This document shows positions 39,161 through 48,503 of a stretch of 64,000 nucleotides of DNA, in pieces; position 1 is the first letter of the stretch; each line of letters opens with the position of its first letter. The DNA is taken from contig NZ_QPJT01000010.1 in the NCBI RefSeq assembly GCF_003337415.1, positions 111,809 to 175,808 on the forward strand, given 5' to 3'. This stretch comes from Anaerobacterium chartisolvens (GTDB lineage: Bacteria; Bacillota; Clostridia; Acetivibrionales; DSM-27016). A program made the position numbers and the translations under genes. The notes under the pieces were generated by a model. It did no database searches. It had not been told where the DNA came from and worked only from the letters and a program-made list of their open reading frames with translations.

Positions 39161-39316
39161 AGAGGATGTAAAATAATATCCTCCAGAATAATTTCTACTC
39201 TAACTATAAAGCATGTATCCCTGTAGAAGGCGCTTGTGATTTTAGTTAGCTGAAATCATATCCCGGTCACGCATTCCGGGGAAATTATTATTCCGGATAT
39301 TATTTTACATTCTTTT
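39161..39316. mobile_element. Inverted-repeat element of about 155 bp (MITE-like or structured RNA)
   Basis: The left end (GATGTAAAATAATATCC at 39165-39181) and right end (GGATATTATTTTACATTC) are inverted copies, with AATAATTTC/GAAATTATT extending the match. The inside holds further small hairpins (GATTTTAG/CTGAAATC and CCCGG/CCGGG). It carries no open frame. Confidence 0.6.
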
Positions 39317-39355
39317 TAGATAGTTTATATCCTAATTTATATAAACTTAATCAAA

Positions 39356-39400
39356 GGGACGGAGCAATGTCATAAAGCTTAACTGACATTGCTCCGTCCC
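39356..39400 (-). terminator. Strong hairpin terminator after comEC
   Basis: Perfect 17-bp stem GGGACGGAGCAATGTCA/TGACATTGCTCCGTCCC, 11-base loop, one base from the comEC stop; a T-containing tail follows on the minus strand. Confidence 0.75.
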
Positions 39401-39401
39401 C

Positions 39402-41771
39402 TCATCGCGCTGCTGCTTCCAGCATGGTTTCGATTCTTATGCTGCTTCCGTCGGACTTCACCAGTACAGCCCCGCTTTCATCCGTCCTGAACACCTTAAC
39501 GTTATTTTCCCTAAGCCTGTCCAGCACCTCCCCGGAGGGATGCCCGAAGCTGTTGTTTCTTCCCACGCTTATGATTGCAGCCTTTGGAGAGGCAAAGTCT
39601 AAAAACTGCTGTGAGGTAGAGTATTCCGAGCCATGGTGCGCAATTTTAAGAATATCGGTACGTATATCCGCCCCGCTGTCTGCAAGAAGCTTTTCAGCCT
39701 CTGCCTCAATATCCCCCGTCATCAGAAGGCTGACGTTTTTATATTTCAGCTTAAAAACCAGCGAACCGTTATTTAAAGCAGACTTATCAATCCTCGTTTG
39801 CCTTGAGGGATGCAGAATGTTCATATAGGTATGCCTGTCCAGCGTTATCACATCCCCCTTGGCGCAGGCCTCGACAGGTATATTTTCCTCTCCTGCTATT
39901 TTCAGCAGCCCTTTAAACTCCCCTTCATTTCCGCTGTCGGGTATAACCAGCCTTCCCACAGCCAGCTCCTCCAGCACAGGCAAAAGCCCTTGCACGTGGT
40001 CATCATGTCCATGCGTGGCAATAACCATGTCCAGCCTTGGAACTCCATAATCCATCAAAAATGGGATCACTACTGTCTCCCCTACGTTTGAAGAAGATCT
40101 GCCTGCACTTCCTCCCCCTCCGTCAACAAGTATTGCCTTTCCCGAATATGTTTTTATAAATGCACAGTCTCCCTGTCCCACATCCAAAAACACCACATCA
40201 AGCCTTCCAGGCATAATTCCGCATACAAAAGCAACAAGCCCCAAAGCACCCAGAACGGCAGCGTAATGTGCCGGCTTAATCTTAAGACTTATATTGCGTA
40301 AAGGCTTATACCATAAAAAATAAACCGCCGCTATATAGTATACGGTAATAATTACCGCATGGGGGGTAACAACTCTCAGCACGGCAAATGGAGTGACTGC
40401 CGATATTTTTGTGACATACAGTATAAACGTAAGCAGTGCACAATTAAAATACCCCAAAAGCTCGGCAAGCGCAAGGCTTATCTGCCCCAATAAAACCGTT
40501 ATAAAGCCCACCACCGTTATTATTCCTGTAAGTGGCACAACCAATATATTTGATATGATTGAGATAACAGATACCTTGTTGAAATAAAAAGCAGTTATAG
40601 GCAATACCCCTGCCTGAGCGGCAAGAGTCCCTGCAAATACCTCCTTTAAAAATTCCGGTATATACTTTGAATCAACCCATTTTTTAATACTTTTATGGAA
40701 AAGCATCAGAGAAAGGGTCGCTCCGAACGAAAGCTGAAACCCCACATCAAACAGGGTATAGGGATTAAACAAAAGCATCAGAATACCCGCAAGCGATATG
40801 CTTGCGGCAGCATCGGACTCCCTCATAGCAATCCTGCCGGCTAAAAAGATGACAGCCATAATTACAGCCCTTACAACCGAAGGCGAAAAGCCTGTAATAA
40901 ACACGAAAAAAACAAGAGCAATAATTATTATAATATTTGCGATAGTGCTTTTTATTCTTAATTTCTTGAAAATGAAGGCGAGAGGTATTATTATGAATAC
41001 AATGTTAGCGCCTGAAACTGCCATAATGTGAGTGAGTCCGGCATCACTGAAGGCTCTTTCTACGTCCTCTGAAAGACCTTCCCTATAGCCTATCAGTATT
41101 CCCGCCAAAAGACCTGCCTGCTGCCGGGGAAGAGTTTTTTCAACCATATCAATTATTCTGTTCCTTACAGCCATTCCAGCACTGACAACAAAATTTTCAT
41201 GCCTTGTATTTAAAATGCTTATATTATGCTCCCTTGCAAACATTGTTGCCGATGTGCCCGAATTCAGTAAAAATCTGCGATAGTTAAAGCCTCCCGGATT
41301 CCTCCTTGAGCTGGCCTCCTCCATTTGTCCCCTTACCTGTATTTTCTGCCCATAGGACAAAGCAGCGCTGCTCTCACTTTTTAACACTCTTAAAAGAATC
41401 TTTCCTCCCGTGCTTATATCCTCGTCATCATGAATAATTGACCGGGCTTTTATAAAATAACTGATCGTCCATTCCGACACATCGGGCTCGGAGGCTATAA
41501 AACCTTCAACAGTAATATCCTTTCCAATATAATTCTGGAACCTTTTTGAATTTATGTCGTCTAAGATAATGTATTGAAATGAACCTATACAATAAAACAG
41601 CACAACACATGATACTATGCCGGTAATGTCAGGCATTTTAAGAGACAGCAGCGCTCCTGCCGCAAACACAATTAAAGCAAAAATTACTGTTGGTAAAAGT
41701 GATGCCGTAAGAGAGGCGGCGGCAATCCCCGACATAAGAGCTGCAAAAAACCATGGCAAGGGTCTTTTCAT
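39402..41771 (-). CDS. comEC: ComEC/Rec2-family DNA internalisation protein
   Basis: 789 residues. Two membrane helices and an extracellular DUF4131/OB-like domain come first (IGKDITVEGFIASEPD, YGQKIQVRGQM). The Competence permease region follows (about 215-500), with LLAGILIGYREGLSEDVERAFSDAGLTHIMAVSGANI. The C-terminal metallo-beta-lactamase domain (about 535-780) has DVGQGDCAFIKT, THGHDDHVQGLLPVL, TGDIEAEAEKLL and AHHGSEYSTS. In competent bacteria it forms the channel and possibly the nuclease for single-strand DNA entry. The ATG 41771 follows GGAG; the ATG 12 bases earlier overlaps that site. Confidence 0.95.
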   Translation of the reverse strand: MKRPLPWFFAALMSGIAAASLTASLLPTVIFALIVFAAGALLSLKMPDITGIVSCVVLFYCIGSFQYIILDDINSKRFQNYIGKDITVEGFIASEPDVSEWTISYFIKARSIIHDDEDISTGGKILLRVLKSESSAALSYGQKIQVRGQMEEASSRRNPGGFNYRRFLLNSGTSATMFAREHNISILNTRHENFVVSAGMAVRNRIIDMVEKTLPRQQAGLLAGILIGYREGLSEDVERAFSDAGLTHIMAVSGANIVFIIIPLAFIFKKLRIKSTIANIIIIIALVFFVFITGFSPSVVRAVIMAVIFLAGRIAMRESDAAASISLAGILMLLFNPYTLFDVGFQLSFGATLSLMLFHKSIKKWVDSKYIPEFLKEVFAGTLAAQAGVLPITAFYFNKVSVISIISNILVVPLTGIITVVGFITVLLGQISLALAELLGYFNCALLTFILYVTKISAVTPFAVLRVVTPHAVIITVYYIAAVYFLWYKPLRNISLKIKPAHYAAVLGALGLVAFVCGIMPGRLDVVFLDVGQGDCAFIKTYSGKAILVDGGGGSAGRSSSNVGETVVIPFLMDYGVPRLDMVIATHGHDDHVQGLLPVLEELAVGRLVIPDSGNEGEFKGLLKIAGEENIPVEACAKGDVITLDRHTYMNILHPSRQTRIDKSALNNGSLVFKLKYKNVSLLMTGDIEAEAEKLLADSGADIRTDILKIAHHGSEYSTSQQFLDFASPKAAIISVGRNNSFGHPSGEVLDRLRENNVKVFRTDESGAVLVKSDGSSIRIETMLEAAAR

Positions 41772-41833
41772 AACGGTCTCCATATAGACAAAAAGGCTGC
41801 TGCAATTTGTTTTGCAACAGCCCTGTGAAAATT

Positions 41834-42775
41834 TTAATTAATTATTCTTCTTGCAGTAATATATGATTTTGCATAGTAGGCATCCGACAGAGACGTTATT
41901 GTAACATCATATTTGGGAGATGATGCGTGAATAAACTTGCCGTCGCCGATATATATTCCTACATGGTTTATACTGTTACGTCTTCCATTGGTATCGAAGA
42001 ATACAAGATCACCCGTCTTTAAATTGGATTTGCTGATCTTCTTTCCCTGTGCCGCCTGTTCTGAGGATGATCTAGTTAAACTGATACCATTCTGCGAATA
42101 AACATATTTTACAAACCCAGAACAATCAAAACCTTGCTTTGGAGAACTTCCTCCGTACACATACTTAACCCCTATATACTTTTTGGCGGTAGAAACAATC
42201 TGCTGTGCCTTAGTTGCGCCCTTTTGGGATACAGCCTCCTGAGTTCTCTGCACCGCTCCGCCTCTCGACGTAGAAGCCGTGCCTTTAGAAACATATTCGC
42301 TGCTTACCCACCCTTCGGTACCGTTAGAGGTTTTAATTTTAGACCAGTCACCGGAAGTACTCGATATAGTTACCTTTTCTCCCTTGCTTAGCTTACACAG
42401 CACATCTGCTGACAAGCTTGCCTCCGCCCTTACATTAAGAGTTTCGGCCGTGACGGTACCTGTACTGGTTGTCCCCTTACTTGAGGCGGTTGATGAAGCC
42501 CCGTCTACCGACATAAGCCCTGTAAAAATCCATCCCGTGGTGCTGCTGTGCTTAACCTTGCTCCAGTCCCCGGACGAAGATATAACAGAAACCTTCTCGC
42601 CCTTCTCAAGTGTTGCCAAAACCTTTGCATCGGTGCTTGCAGTCTCGCGTATGTTCACCCTGTTACCGGTAATAACACCCGTCTTGTACTCTGCCGCATA
42701 CGTAAGGCCTGTACACAAAGCAAGTACAACCACAACCGCAAAACAACCCATCAACAGTTTCTTGAGATTAAACAT
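41834..42775 (-). CDS. Secreted NlpC/P60 peptidoglycan hydrolase with two SH3 domains
   Basis: 313 residues: a signal peptide (cleavage near LTYAAE), two bacterial SH3 domains (about 30-92 and 104-166) that bind wall, and a C-terminal NlpC/P60 cysteine peptidase (about 190-313). The catalytic residues Cys218 (GFDCSGFV), His271 (INHVGIYIGDG) and His283 are present. Such D,L-endopeptidases cut stem peptides during growth. The gene has a consensus promoter and a c-di-AMP riboswitch in its leader, as known for wall hydrolases in Firmicutes. Confidence 0.95.
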   Translation of the reverse strand: MFNLKKLLMGCFAVVVVLALCTGLTYAAEYKTGVITGNRVNIRETASTDAKVLATLEKGEKVSVISSSGDWSKVKHSSTTGWIFTGLMSVDGASSTASSKGTTSTGTVTAETLNVRAEASLSADVLCKLSKGEKVTISSTSGDWSKIKTSNGTEGWVSSEYVSKGTASTSRGGAVQRTQEAVSQKGATKAQQIVSTAKKYIGVKYVYGGSSPKQGFDCSGFVKYVYSQNGISLTRSSSEQAAQGKKISKSNLKTGDLVFFDTNGRRNSINHVGIYIGDGKFIHASSPKYDVTITSLSDAYYAKSYITARRIIN

Positions 42776-42790
42776 GTCCTCCTCCTATTT

Positions 42791-42990
42791 TTGGCTTCCG
42801 AAGTTAGCTGCCGGGTTCGGGTAATAGGACCCACCCCTACCATACGGAAAACAGTATCCAAGCACAGAAAGAAATGCTTAAGCTTTAATCTCTCATATAA
42901 TTCGATCACCGTTAATCCGCACAGATTAACCCCACTTATTCGGTTCCTCCGTACCCCTTCCTTATTTGGAAGAAGATTCAGCCTATTGAA
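42791..42990 (-). ncRNA. c-di-AMP riboswitch (ydaO-yuaA class)
   Basis: Read on the minus strand, the conserved blocks occur in order: GAATCTTC at the 5' side, GGAAGGGGTACGGAGGAACC, AAGTGGGGTTAATC, then CCGAACCCGGCAGCTAAC and TTCGGAAGCC at the 3' end. This is the ydaO pattern. It starts shortly after a perfect promoter and ends 15 bases before the start codon of a wall hydrolase, a classic target. Confidence 0.92.
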
Positions 42991-43012
42991 TTGGTTTTTT
43001 ATGCACACCGAT

Positions 43013-43041
43013 ATTATACCCTTCCAAAACTGGTTTGTCAA
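43013..43041 (-). promoter_or_regulatory. Consensus sigma-A promoter of the wall hydrolase and its riboswitch
   Basis: Perfect TTGACA (43036-43041), a 17-base spacer and perfect TATAAT (43013-43018) on the minus strand. Transcription should start near 43006, just ahead of the riboswitch. Confidence 0.9.
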
Positions 43042-43126
43042 ACCCAATATTGGAATACCATATAATACCTCGTGTTGAACTCATACGTCCTCATTGCCTT
43101 GTTTCCAAGCTATATATTAATGTATC

Positions 43127-43654
43127 TTATTGAATGCTTTTGTACATCACGACTGCATTATGGCTTTTGTTATTCAGCCGTATATGGTTTTCAATTTTTC
43201 TTAAGGGCTTGAATTTCTGCTTTTCCCAAAATGTTATCCCGCTTAAGTTTTCTTCGATAACCGCAAGATATGCACGGCGTATATTTTTTTCCTCTTTAAG
43301 GTGCTTTAAGAGCAATTCCAATGCAATACTGCCATAACCCCTCCTCTGGAACCGCCGGTCTATAACAATCGAGCTTATCCACACAGCAGGTCTGTCCTTG
43401 TACTGAACTCTGCCCTTCATTATTCCAATCATTCTGTCGTGCTCCTTGCTGAATATTCCCACAAAGAACTCATTGCCGCAAACAGCAACCTCGGCATATT
43501 TTCCGACCAGTGCCTGAAGCGTCATGGGTGTGTCAATGCCCGTTGCAAACTTAAATTCCTCCACATTATTGTACCATTTAAGAATTTCTTTCAGATCCCG
43601 TATATTTATGTCCTTAAAATATACTATGCTGTTTTCTATATTTAGTGAATACAT
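43127..43654 (-). CDS. GNAT-family N-acetyltransferase
   Basis: 175 residues of the GNAT fold. The acetyl-CoA-binding motif A is IVIDRRFQRRGYGSIALELLLKHL (R/QxxGxG/A form), preceded by the strand AVWISSI and followed by AYLAVIEENLSGITFWEKQKF, the usual closing part. The acceptor is unknown. GGAGG lies just ahead of the ATG. It appears to be a single gene. Confidence 0.85.
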   Translation of the reverse strand: MYSLNIENSIVYFKDINIRDLKEILKWYNNVEEFKFATGIDTPMTLQALVGKYAEVAVCGNEFFVGIFSKEHDRMIGIMKGRVQYKDRPAVWISSIVIDRRFQRRGYGSIALELLLKHLKEEKNIRRAYLAVIEENLSGITFWEKQKFKPLRKIENHIRLNNKSHNAVVMYKSIQ

Positions 43655-43787
43655 TTATCCTCCGCCGCTGCCAAAGCAGCCTTTTATCCCCTGTATAAAG
43701 CATCCTCCTGAAATTATATATTCGTTATTGAAGGCCCTTAATCCTCTTATTGCTCTTAACAATTACCCCAACTTTTTTTGCGTAATA

Positions 43788-43826
43788 AAAAAAACCTCCT
43801 GCTATTTCTTAGAAGAGGATTTTTTC
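43788..43826 (-). terminator. Terminator after the pentapeptide-repeat gene
   Basis: A-run plus ACCTCCT (left) and AAGAGGATTTTTT (right) form an imperfect stem with T runs, about 25 bases after the gene end at 43851. Confidence 0.5.
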
Positions 43827-43850
43827 ATTTGCTTTTTTATCTCAAGCTCT

Positions 43851-44456
43851 TTATTCAATTACCGCGCCATACGAGCATACTATGATTGCCGCCTGCATAA
43901 CATCAAGCCGCACTCCCTTTAACTCTATATTCCTGAAATCTATACCGTTAATTATAGCGTCCCGCAAATCAGCTCCCTGCATATTTGAGTATGCCAAAAC
44001 GGCACCGCTCAAATCAGCCCCCCGGAAAACAGCCTTTTGAAGATTGCATTTATACAGATCCGCCTTAATAAGCTTCACCCTGCCGAAGTTAACCCCCTTC
44101 AGGCTGTTCAGCCTGAGGCTGGTATATGACCAATCACCTTCTGTAACAGTTATACCAAGCATATTGGCCTCTGTAAAGCTAGAGCCCTGCATTTTGCACT
44201 GGTTAAATGCGGCACTGAATAAATTTGCATACTCAAACTGGCAGTTTGTAAAGGCAGAATTTTCATGCAAGGATGCATTAAAGCGTCCCGCTCTGAAATT
44301 ACAGCCCGAAAAGCAGCAATGCCTGGTCATGCTGCTTTCCATATTGGCACTCAGGAATGAGCATCCTTCAAACCTACAGCCCGTCAATTCCTTTCCATAC
44401 AAATTTATTTCATTAAAATTTTCATCAGTATATGTCCGTCCATTTTCTATTTCCAT
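43851..44456 (-). CDS. Pentapeptide-repeat protein
   Basis: 201 residues of A(D/N)LxX-type five-residue repeats for almost the whole length, for example LTGCRFEGCSFLSANM, FTNCQFEYANLFSAAF, ADLYKCNLQKAVFRGADLSGAVL and MQGADLRDAIINGIDF. Such sequences fold as a right-handed square beta helix. Some relatives shield DNA gyrase from fluoroquinolones; most have no known role. It lies 24 bases downstream of argS and may be co-transcribed with it. Confidence 0.9.
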   Translation of the reverse strand: MEIENGRTYTDENFNEINLYGKELTGCRFEGCSFLSANMESSMTRHCCFSGCNFRAGRFNASLHENSAFTNCQFEYANLFSAAFNQCKMQGSSFTEANMLGITVTEGDWSYTSLRLNSLKGVNFGRVKLIKADLYKCNLQKAVFRGADLSGAVLAYSNMQGADLRDAIINGIDFRNIELKGVRLDVMQAAIIVCSYGAVIE

Positions 44457-44480
44457 TTTAAAGCCCTTCTCATCTTGTCG

Positions 44481-46181
44481 CTATACCCTTTCAGGCGCAT
44501 CAATGCCTATCAGTCTTAACCCGTTTGCAAGAGTAATTCCTGAAGCCGCCACAAGAGCAAGCCTTGCAGCCTGAAGCTCATGGTCCTCCACAAGCACCGG
44601 AAGCTCATGGTAGAAGCGGTTGAAATCCTGTGCAAGATCCACGAGGTACCTTGTAACAATAGAAGGCTCCAGCTCCTCCATAGCCTGGGAAACTATGCCG
44701 GGAAAGCTGTAGAGCGTTTTTACCAGCCTGTATTCTTCCTTTGCAGTAAGCAGTCCCGCGTTAAAGCTCCCCGTAAGCTCCATACCGGATTTTTTTATAA
44801 GGCTGCACGTTCTTGCATGGGTATATTGAACGTATGGACCCGTTTCTCCGTCAAAATTCAATACCTCTTCCCATGAGAAGGAAACATCCTTTATGCGGTT
44901 GCTGCTTAAGTCACTGAATATAACCGCACCAACCCCAATCTGGCGCGCAACCTTTTCCTTATCCTTAAGTCCCGGATTTTTTGCCTCAATAACCTCGGTA
45001 GTCTTTTTTATTGCCTCCGACAGTATTTCCTCAAGCAGAACAACCTTTCCCTTCCTTGTGGAAAGCTTTTCTCCTCCAAGGCTTACAATACCAAAAGGCA
45101 CATGCGTAAGATTGCCGCTCCATGAATAGCCCATAAGCTCCATAACCTTAAACCACTGCTGGAAATGCAGGCTTTGAGCGGCACCTGTAACATATATGCA
45201 TTTTTCAAAAGCATAGGTGTTTTTTCTGTAAATGGCAGCAGTTATATCCCTCGTAGCATATAACGTGCTTCCATCCTTTTTAAGAATGATGCAGGGCGGC
45301 ATACCGTACTGCTCAAGCTCAATAATCCGGGCGCCCTGACTCTCCTTCAGCAGTTCCTTTGTCTCAAGCTCATCAATGACGGCCTGCATTTTATCATTGT
45401 AAAAGCTTTCGCCTGCGTATGAATCAAAGCTGACCCCCAGCACATCATAAACCCGTTGAAACTCCTCCATGCTTATGTCCTTAAACCATTGCCACAGTCT
45501 CAGCGCCTCACTGTCTCCCCGCTCCATTTTTACAAACCATTCCCGCGCCTCATCGTCAAGCTCAGGGTTCAGTTCAGCCTCCTCATGGAATTTAACATAC
45601 AACGACATAAGCTCCTTTATCTGCCCCTGTTTAACCCTCTCTTGATCCCCCCACCTTTTATATGCAACAATAAGCTTTCCGAACTGCGTACCCCAGTCTC
45701 CAAGATGATTTACACCCACACATTTATACCCGCTGAAGCTGAAAATCTTATATAATGAATTGCCTATTACCGTTGAACGAAGGTGTCCCACATGAAACGG
45801 CTTTGCTATATTAGGAGCAGAAAAGTCAATGACCACTGTTTTTCCGTCCCCCGAGCTGCTTGAGCCATACCTGTCGTTTGCCGCAAGAACATCTTCGACA
45901 ACGCTGCAGATAAATTCTTTCTTGTTAACGAAAAAATTCAGGTATCCCGACAAAGACTCTACCTTGTCTATATACTGCGACTTAATGAATTTTCCCGACA
46001 GCTCCTCTGCTATTGCGGCAGGAGCCTTCTTCAGCGTCTTGCTGAGCTTAAAGCACGGCAGAGCCACATCTCCCATATCGTCATTAGGAGGAATCTCCAG
46101 CATATTGTATATTTGCTCCATATCCATAGACTCAATTAAAGAACTCAGACCCTCTGCAATTACAGTTTTTATGTTCAGCAT
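44481..46181 (-). CDS. argS: Arginyl-tRNA synthetase
   Basis: 566 residues. The N-terminal Arg-S additional domain recognises the tRNA D-loop. The class I catalytic core has the HIGH-type motif HVGHLRST (in APNIAKPFHVGH), and KMSKS-like LSTRKGK. The C-terminal DALR anticodon domain includes YTHARTCSLIKK and ends in the family ERV-type tail (GLRLIGIDAPERV). The ATG 46181 follows AAGGAG; the frame open to 46280 runs into a MITE-like element and is not protein. Confidence 0.97.
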   Translation of the reverse strand: MLNIKTVIAEGLSSLIESMDMEQIYNMLEIPPNDDMGDVALPCFKLSKTLKKAPAAIAEELSGKFIKSQYIDKVESLSGYLNFFVNKKEFICSVVEDVLAANDRYGSSSSGDGKTVVIDFSAPNIAKPFHVGHLRSTVIGNSLYKIFSFSGYKCVGVNHLGDWGTQFGKLIVAYKRWGDQERVKQGQIKELMSLYVKFHEEAELNPELDDEAREWFVKMERGDSEALRLWQWFKDISMEEFQRVYDVLGVSFDSYAGESFYNDKMQAVIDELETKELLKESQGARIIELEQYGMPPCIILKKDGSTLYATRDITAAIYRKNTYAFEKCIYVTGAAQSLHFQQWFKVMELMGYSWSGNLTHVPFGIVSLGGEKLSTRKGKVVLLEEILSEAIKKTTEVIEAKNPGLKDKEKVARQIGVGAVIFSDLSSNRIKDVSFSWEEVLNFDGETGPYVQYTHARTCSLIKKSGMELTGSFNAGLLTAKEEYRLVKTLYSFPGIVSQAMEELEPSIVTRYLVDLAQDFNRFYHELPVLVEDHELQAARLALVAASGITLANGLRLIGIDAPERV

Positions 46182-46230
46182 AAAAGCACTCCTTTTAACC
46201 TTCTTAACTCTATTTTTAAAGCCGGGGCCG

Positions 46231-46434
46231 TCAGACTGTGTGAAAACCCTAAAATTGTTTGGAAAATTGCAGCTTGCCACCGCTGCGGCATCATGGGGTA
46301 CGGTTCTTCTGCTTTCCTTTCAGTCCTACGCTGCGCTACGGAAGCATAAGAATCCGTCCCCAAGATTCCTCCGCTGTTTTTCTGCAAGGACAAAGCTTTA
46401 CAATTTCATTCAAAATAGTTTTCACACAGCCTGA
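46231..46434 (+). mobile_element. MITE-like element, complete copy
   Basis: 204 bp bounded by 17-bp inverted repeats TCAGACTGTGTGAAAAC and GTTTTCACACAGCCTGA (one mismatch). It carries no transposase. It shares about 150 bases with 14627-14783 and, inverted, with 16816-16976. It lies between engB and argS. A target duplication is not obvious. Confidence 0.85.
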
Positions 46435-46516
46435 CGTTGCCGTATGCCCGGCATTATTTTGTACGGCTTTTCAATTAGAATATAATAACATATATTCATC
46501 AGGCTTTTCAAGCTTA

Positions 46517-47107
46517 TTATTCTTCCTCCACATATTCGTCAATTGCCTCCCATAGTGCCTCCCTGCCCTGCCTTGTCTCGGAGGAATAAGGAAATACCTT
46601 TATGCCCTCTGCTGCATTTAAAGCCTTTCTGATGTCAGAAAGCCTCGGATTAACCGCTGAACGTGTTATCTTATCGATCTTGGTAGCCACCACCATATGC
46701 GGCACATTGTTTGCAACAAGCCAGTCGTACATCTGCTTATCATCCGCCGACGGCTCATGCCTTACATCGACAAGCAGAATTATCACCTTGAGCTGGTGAC
46801 GCGTCAAAAGATAGGTTTCTATTATATTCCCCCACGAGGATTTTTTCTGTTTGGAAACGCTGGCATATCCATACCCGGGCAAATCCACAAAAAACAGCTT
46901 TTCATTAACGTTGTAAAAGTTAATCTCTCTGGTTTTTCCGGGTGTACCGCTGATTCTTGCAAGCTTTTTCCTGTTTAAAAGAGAATTGATTATTGAGGAT
47001 TTTCCCACGTTGGATCTCCCAACAAAGGCAATTTCGGGCAAATTGCTCTGAGGATATTGCGCAGGACTTACAGCCGTTATTTCAAACCTTGCATCTTTTA
47101 CTATCAC
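46517..47107 (-). CDS. engB: Ribosome-biogenesis GTPase EngB (YsxC)
   Basis: 196 residues from a GTG with GAGGGG 8 bases upstream. The G-motifs are present: GRSNVGKSS (G1), KTREIN with the G2 Thr, DLPGYG (G3), TKIDK (G4) and SSE (G5). EngB is needed for 50S subunit assembly in Firmicutes. The gene follows the corC-like gene by 23 bases, suggesting co-transcription. Confidence 0.96.
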   Translation of the reverse strand: MIVKDARFEITAVSPAQYPQSNLPEIAFVGRSNVGKSSIINSLLNRKKLARISGTPGKTREINFYNVNEKLFFVDLPGYGYASVSKQKKSSWGNIIETYLLTRHQLKVIILLVDVRHEPSADDKQMYDWLVANNVPHMVVATKIDKITRSAVNPRLSDIRKALNAAEGIKVFPYSSETRQGREALWEAIDEYVEEE

Positions 47108-47130
47108 TTAAATTCCCCTCTTCATATATT

Positions 47131-48426
47131 TTATACCGCTCTGCACACCTTTACTCTGGCTATTTTCTTCTCTTCAATTTCATCTACTCTGAATACCAGC
47201 CCGTTAAATTCAATATCTGGACTTTCTCCTTTTTGGGGTATTCTCCCTAGCTGGCCTATTACAAAGCCGCTTAAAGTATCATAGTCATCGACAGGCAAAT
47301 CAACCTTAAGGAAATCCCGTACTGTGTCGAGGCTGGCAGATCCGTTTATCATAAATGTATTTTCATCAAGCTTTTCAATGTCCTTCTCCTCCTCGTCATA
47401 TTCGTCAAAAATATTTCCCACTATTTCCTCAATCAAATCATCAATAGTAACTATTCCCGCAGTTCCTCCGTATTCGTCTATTGCTATAGCCATATGCGTT
47501 TTGGTTCTTTGAAGGTCCTGAAATAAATCATCTATTCTCTTGGAGGCAGGAATAAAATACGGCTTGCGTATAATATCCCTTATAACAAAATCTCTTTCTT
47601 GATTCTCTAAAAGCTGTATCAAATCCTTTACATGCATTGTTCCTATGATGTTGTCTATATTGCCCTCGTACACAGGTATTCTTGTGTATTTTTCATTCTT
47701 AACAAGGCTTACAACATCATTAAGGGTTGCTTCTACGTCCACTGCCGCAATGTGTGTTCTGTGAGTCATAATATCGGAGACAATTTTGTTGTCAAACTCA
47801 AATACATTGTTAATCATCTCCTTTTCGCTTTCGTCTATAGCTCCTCTTTCCTCGCCGACATCAACCATCATCCTTATTTCCTCCTCCGTAACCTCTTGTT
47901 CGTCAGCATTGGGGTCAACTCCGAAAAGCCTTACAAAGAAGTTTGTAGACAGTGTTAAAAGCTTCACAAACGGCGACGATACCTTAAGAAGCATACTCAA
48001 AGGTCCTGCGACAAACATTGATATGGATTCAGCTTTTTTCATAGCAACTCTTTTAGGCACCAGCTCCCCTAAAACAAGGGTGAAATATGACAATATGACA
48101 GTTACAATAAACACCGAGGCAGTTTTCAGCCATGCCTCAGGAACAGATATTCCCGTCATCAATATCAGTCTTACAATAGGGTCTGCGAAGCTGTCCGCAG
48201 CAAAAGCGCTTGCCAAAAATCCGGCAAGAGTAATTCCTATCTGAATGGTTGCAAGAAACCGGCTAGGCTCGCTTAAAAGCTTTTTAAGCAGCACAGCCTT
48301 TTTGTTGCCCTCCTCAGCCATCATTTTTATTTTATTATCATTCAGTGATATAAGCGCGATCTCGGAAGCCGCAAAAAAGGCATTAATTATTATGAGTATT
48401 ATCAAAACCAAAACTTCAGTAAACAA
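47131..48426 (-). CDS. CNNM/CorC-type membrane protein with CBS domains
   Basis: 431 residues. The N-terminal DUF21 membrane domain has three or four helices (to about residue 145). A CBS pair follows (about 205-330; IMTHRTHIAAVDVEATL, MHVKDLIQLL, MAIAIDEYGGTAGIVTIDDLIEEIVGNIFDEYD), then a C-terminal CorC_HlyC domain ending near residue 425. Members are linked to Mg/Co export; older names call them hemolysin-like. The start is a TTG with GGGAGG further up and AAAGG close by, so it is slightly uncertain. A small leader frame with a hairpin precedes it. Confidence 0.9.
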   Translation of the reverse strand: MFTEVLVLIILIIINAFFAASEIALISLNDNKIKMMAEEGNKKAVLLKKLLSEPSRFLATIQIGITLAGFLASAFAADSFADPIVRLILMTGISVPEAWLKTASVFIVTVILSYFTLVLGELVPKRVAMKKAESISMFVAGPLSMLLKVSSPFVKLLTLSTNFFVRLFGVDPNADEQEVTEEEIRMMVDVGEERGAIDESEKEMINNVFEFDNKIVSDIMTHRTHIAAVDVEATLNDVVSLVKNEKYTRIPVYEGNIDNIIGTMHVKDLIQLLENQERDFVIRDIIRKPYFIPASKRIDDLFQDLQRTKTHMAIAIDEYGGTAGIVTIDDLIEEIVGNIFDEYDEEEKDIEKLDENTFMINGSASLDTVRDFLKVDLPVDDYDTLSGFVIGQLGRIPQKGESPDIEFNGLVFRVDEIEEKKIARVKVCRAV

Positions 48427-48464
48427 ATCCTTTTAATCCTCCCTTATATTTAAAGCTCAAAGCA

Positions 48465-48503
48465 AATAAAAAAAGACATGGAAAAACCACAGGATACGGT
48501 TTT
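48465..48503 (-). terminator. Hairpin with T tail between the leader frame and corC-like gene
   Basis: On the minus strand AAAACC and GGTTTT pair around a 9-base loop, then TCCATG and a run of seven T follow. It lies directly after the stop of the small frame at 48502 and before the corC-like start, so it could act as an attenuator. Confidence 0.5.

Noticed and set aside
46182..46280. N-terminal extension of argS
   Set aside because: The extra codons run into the MITE-like element and lie upstream of a good AAGGAG site; the family start fits 46181.
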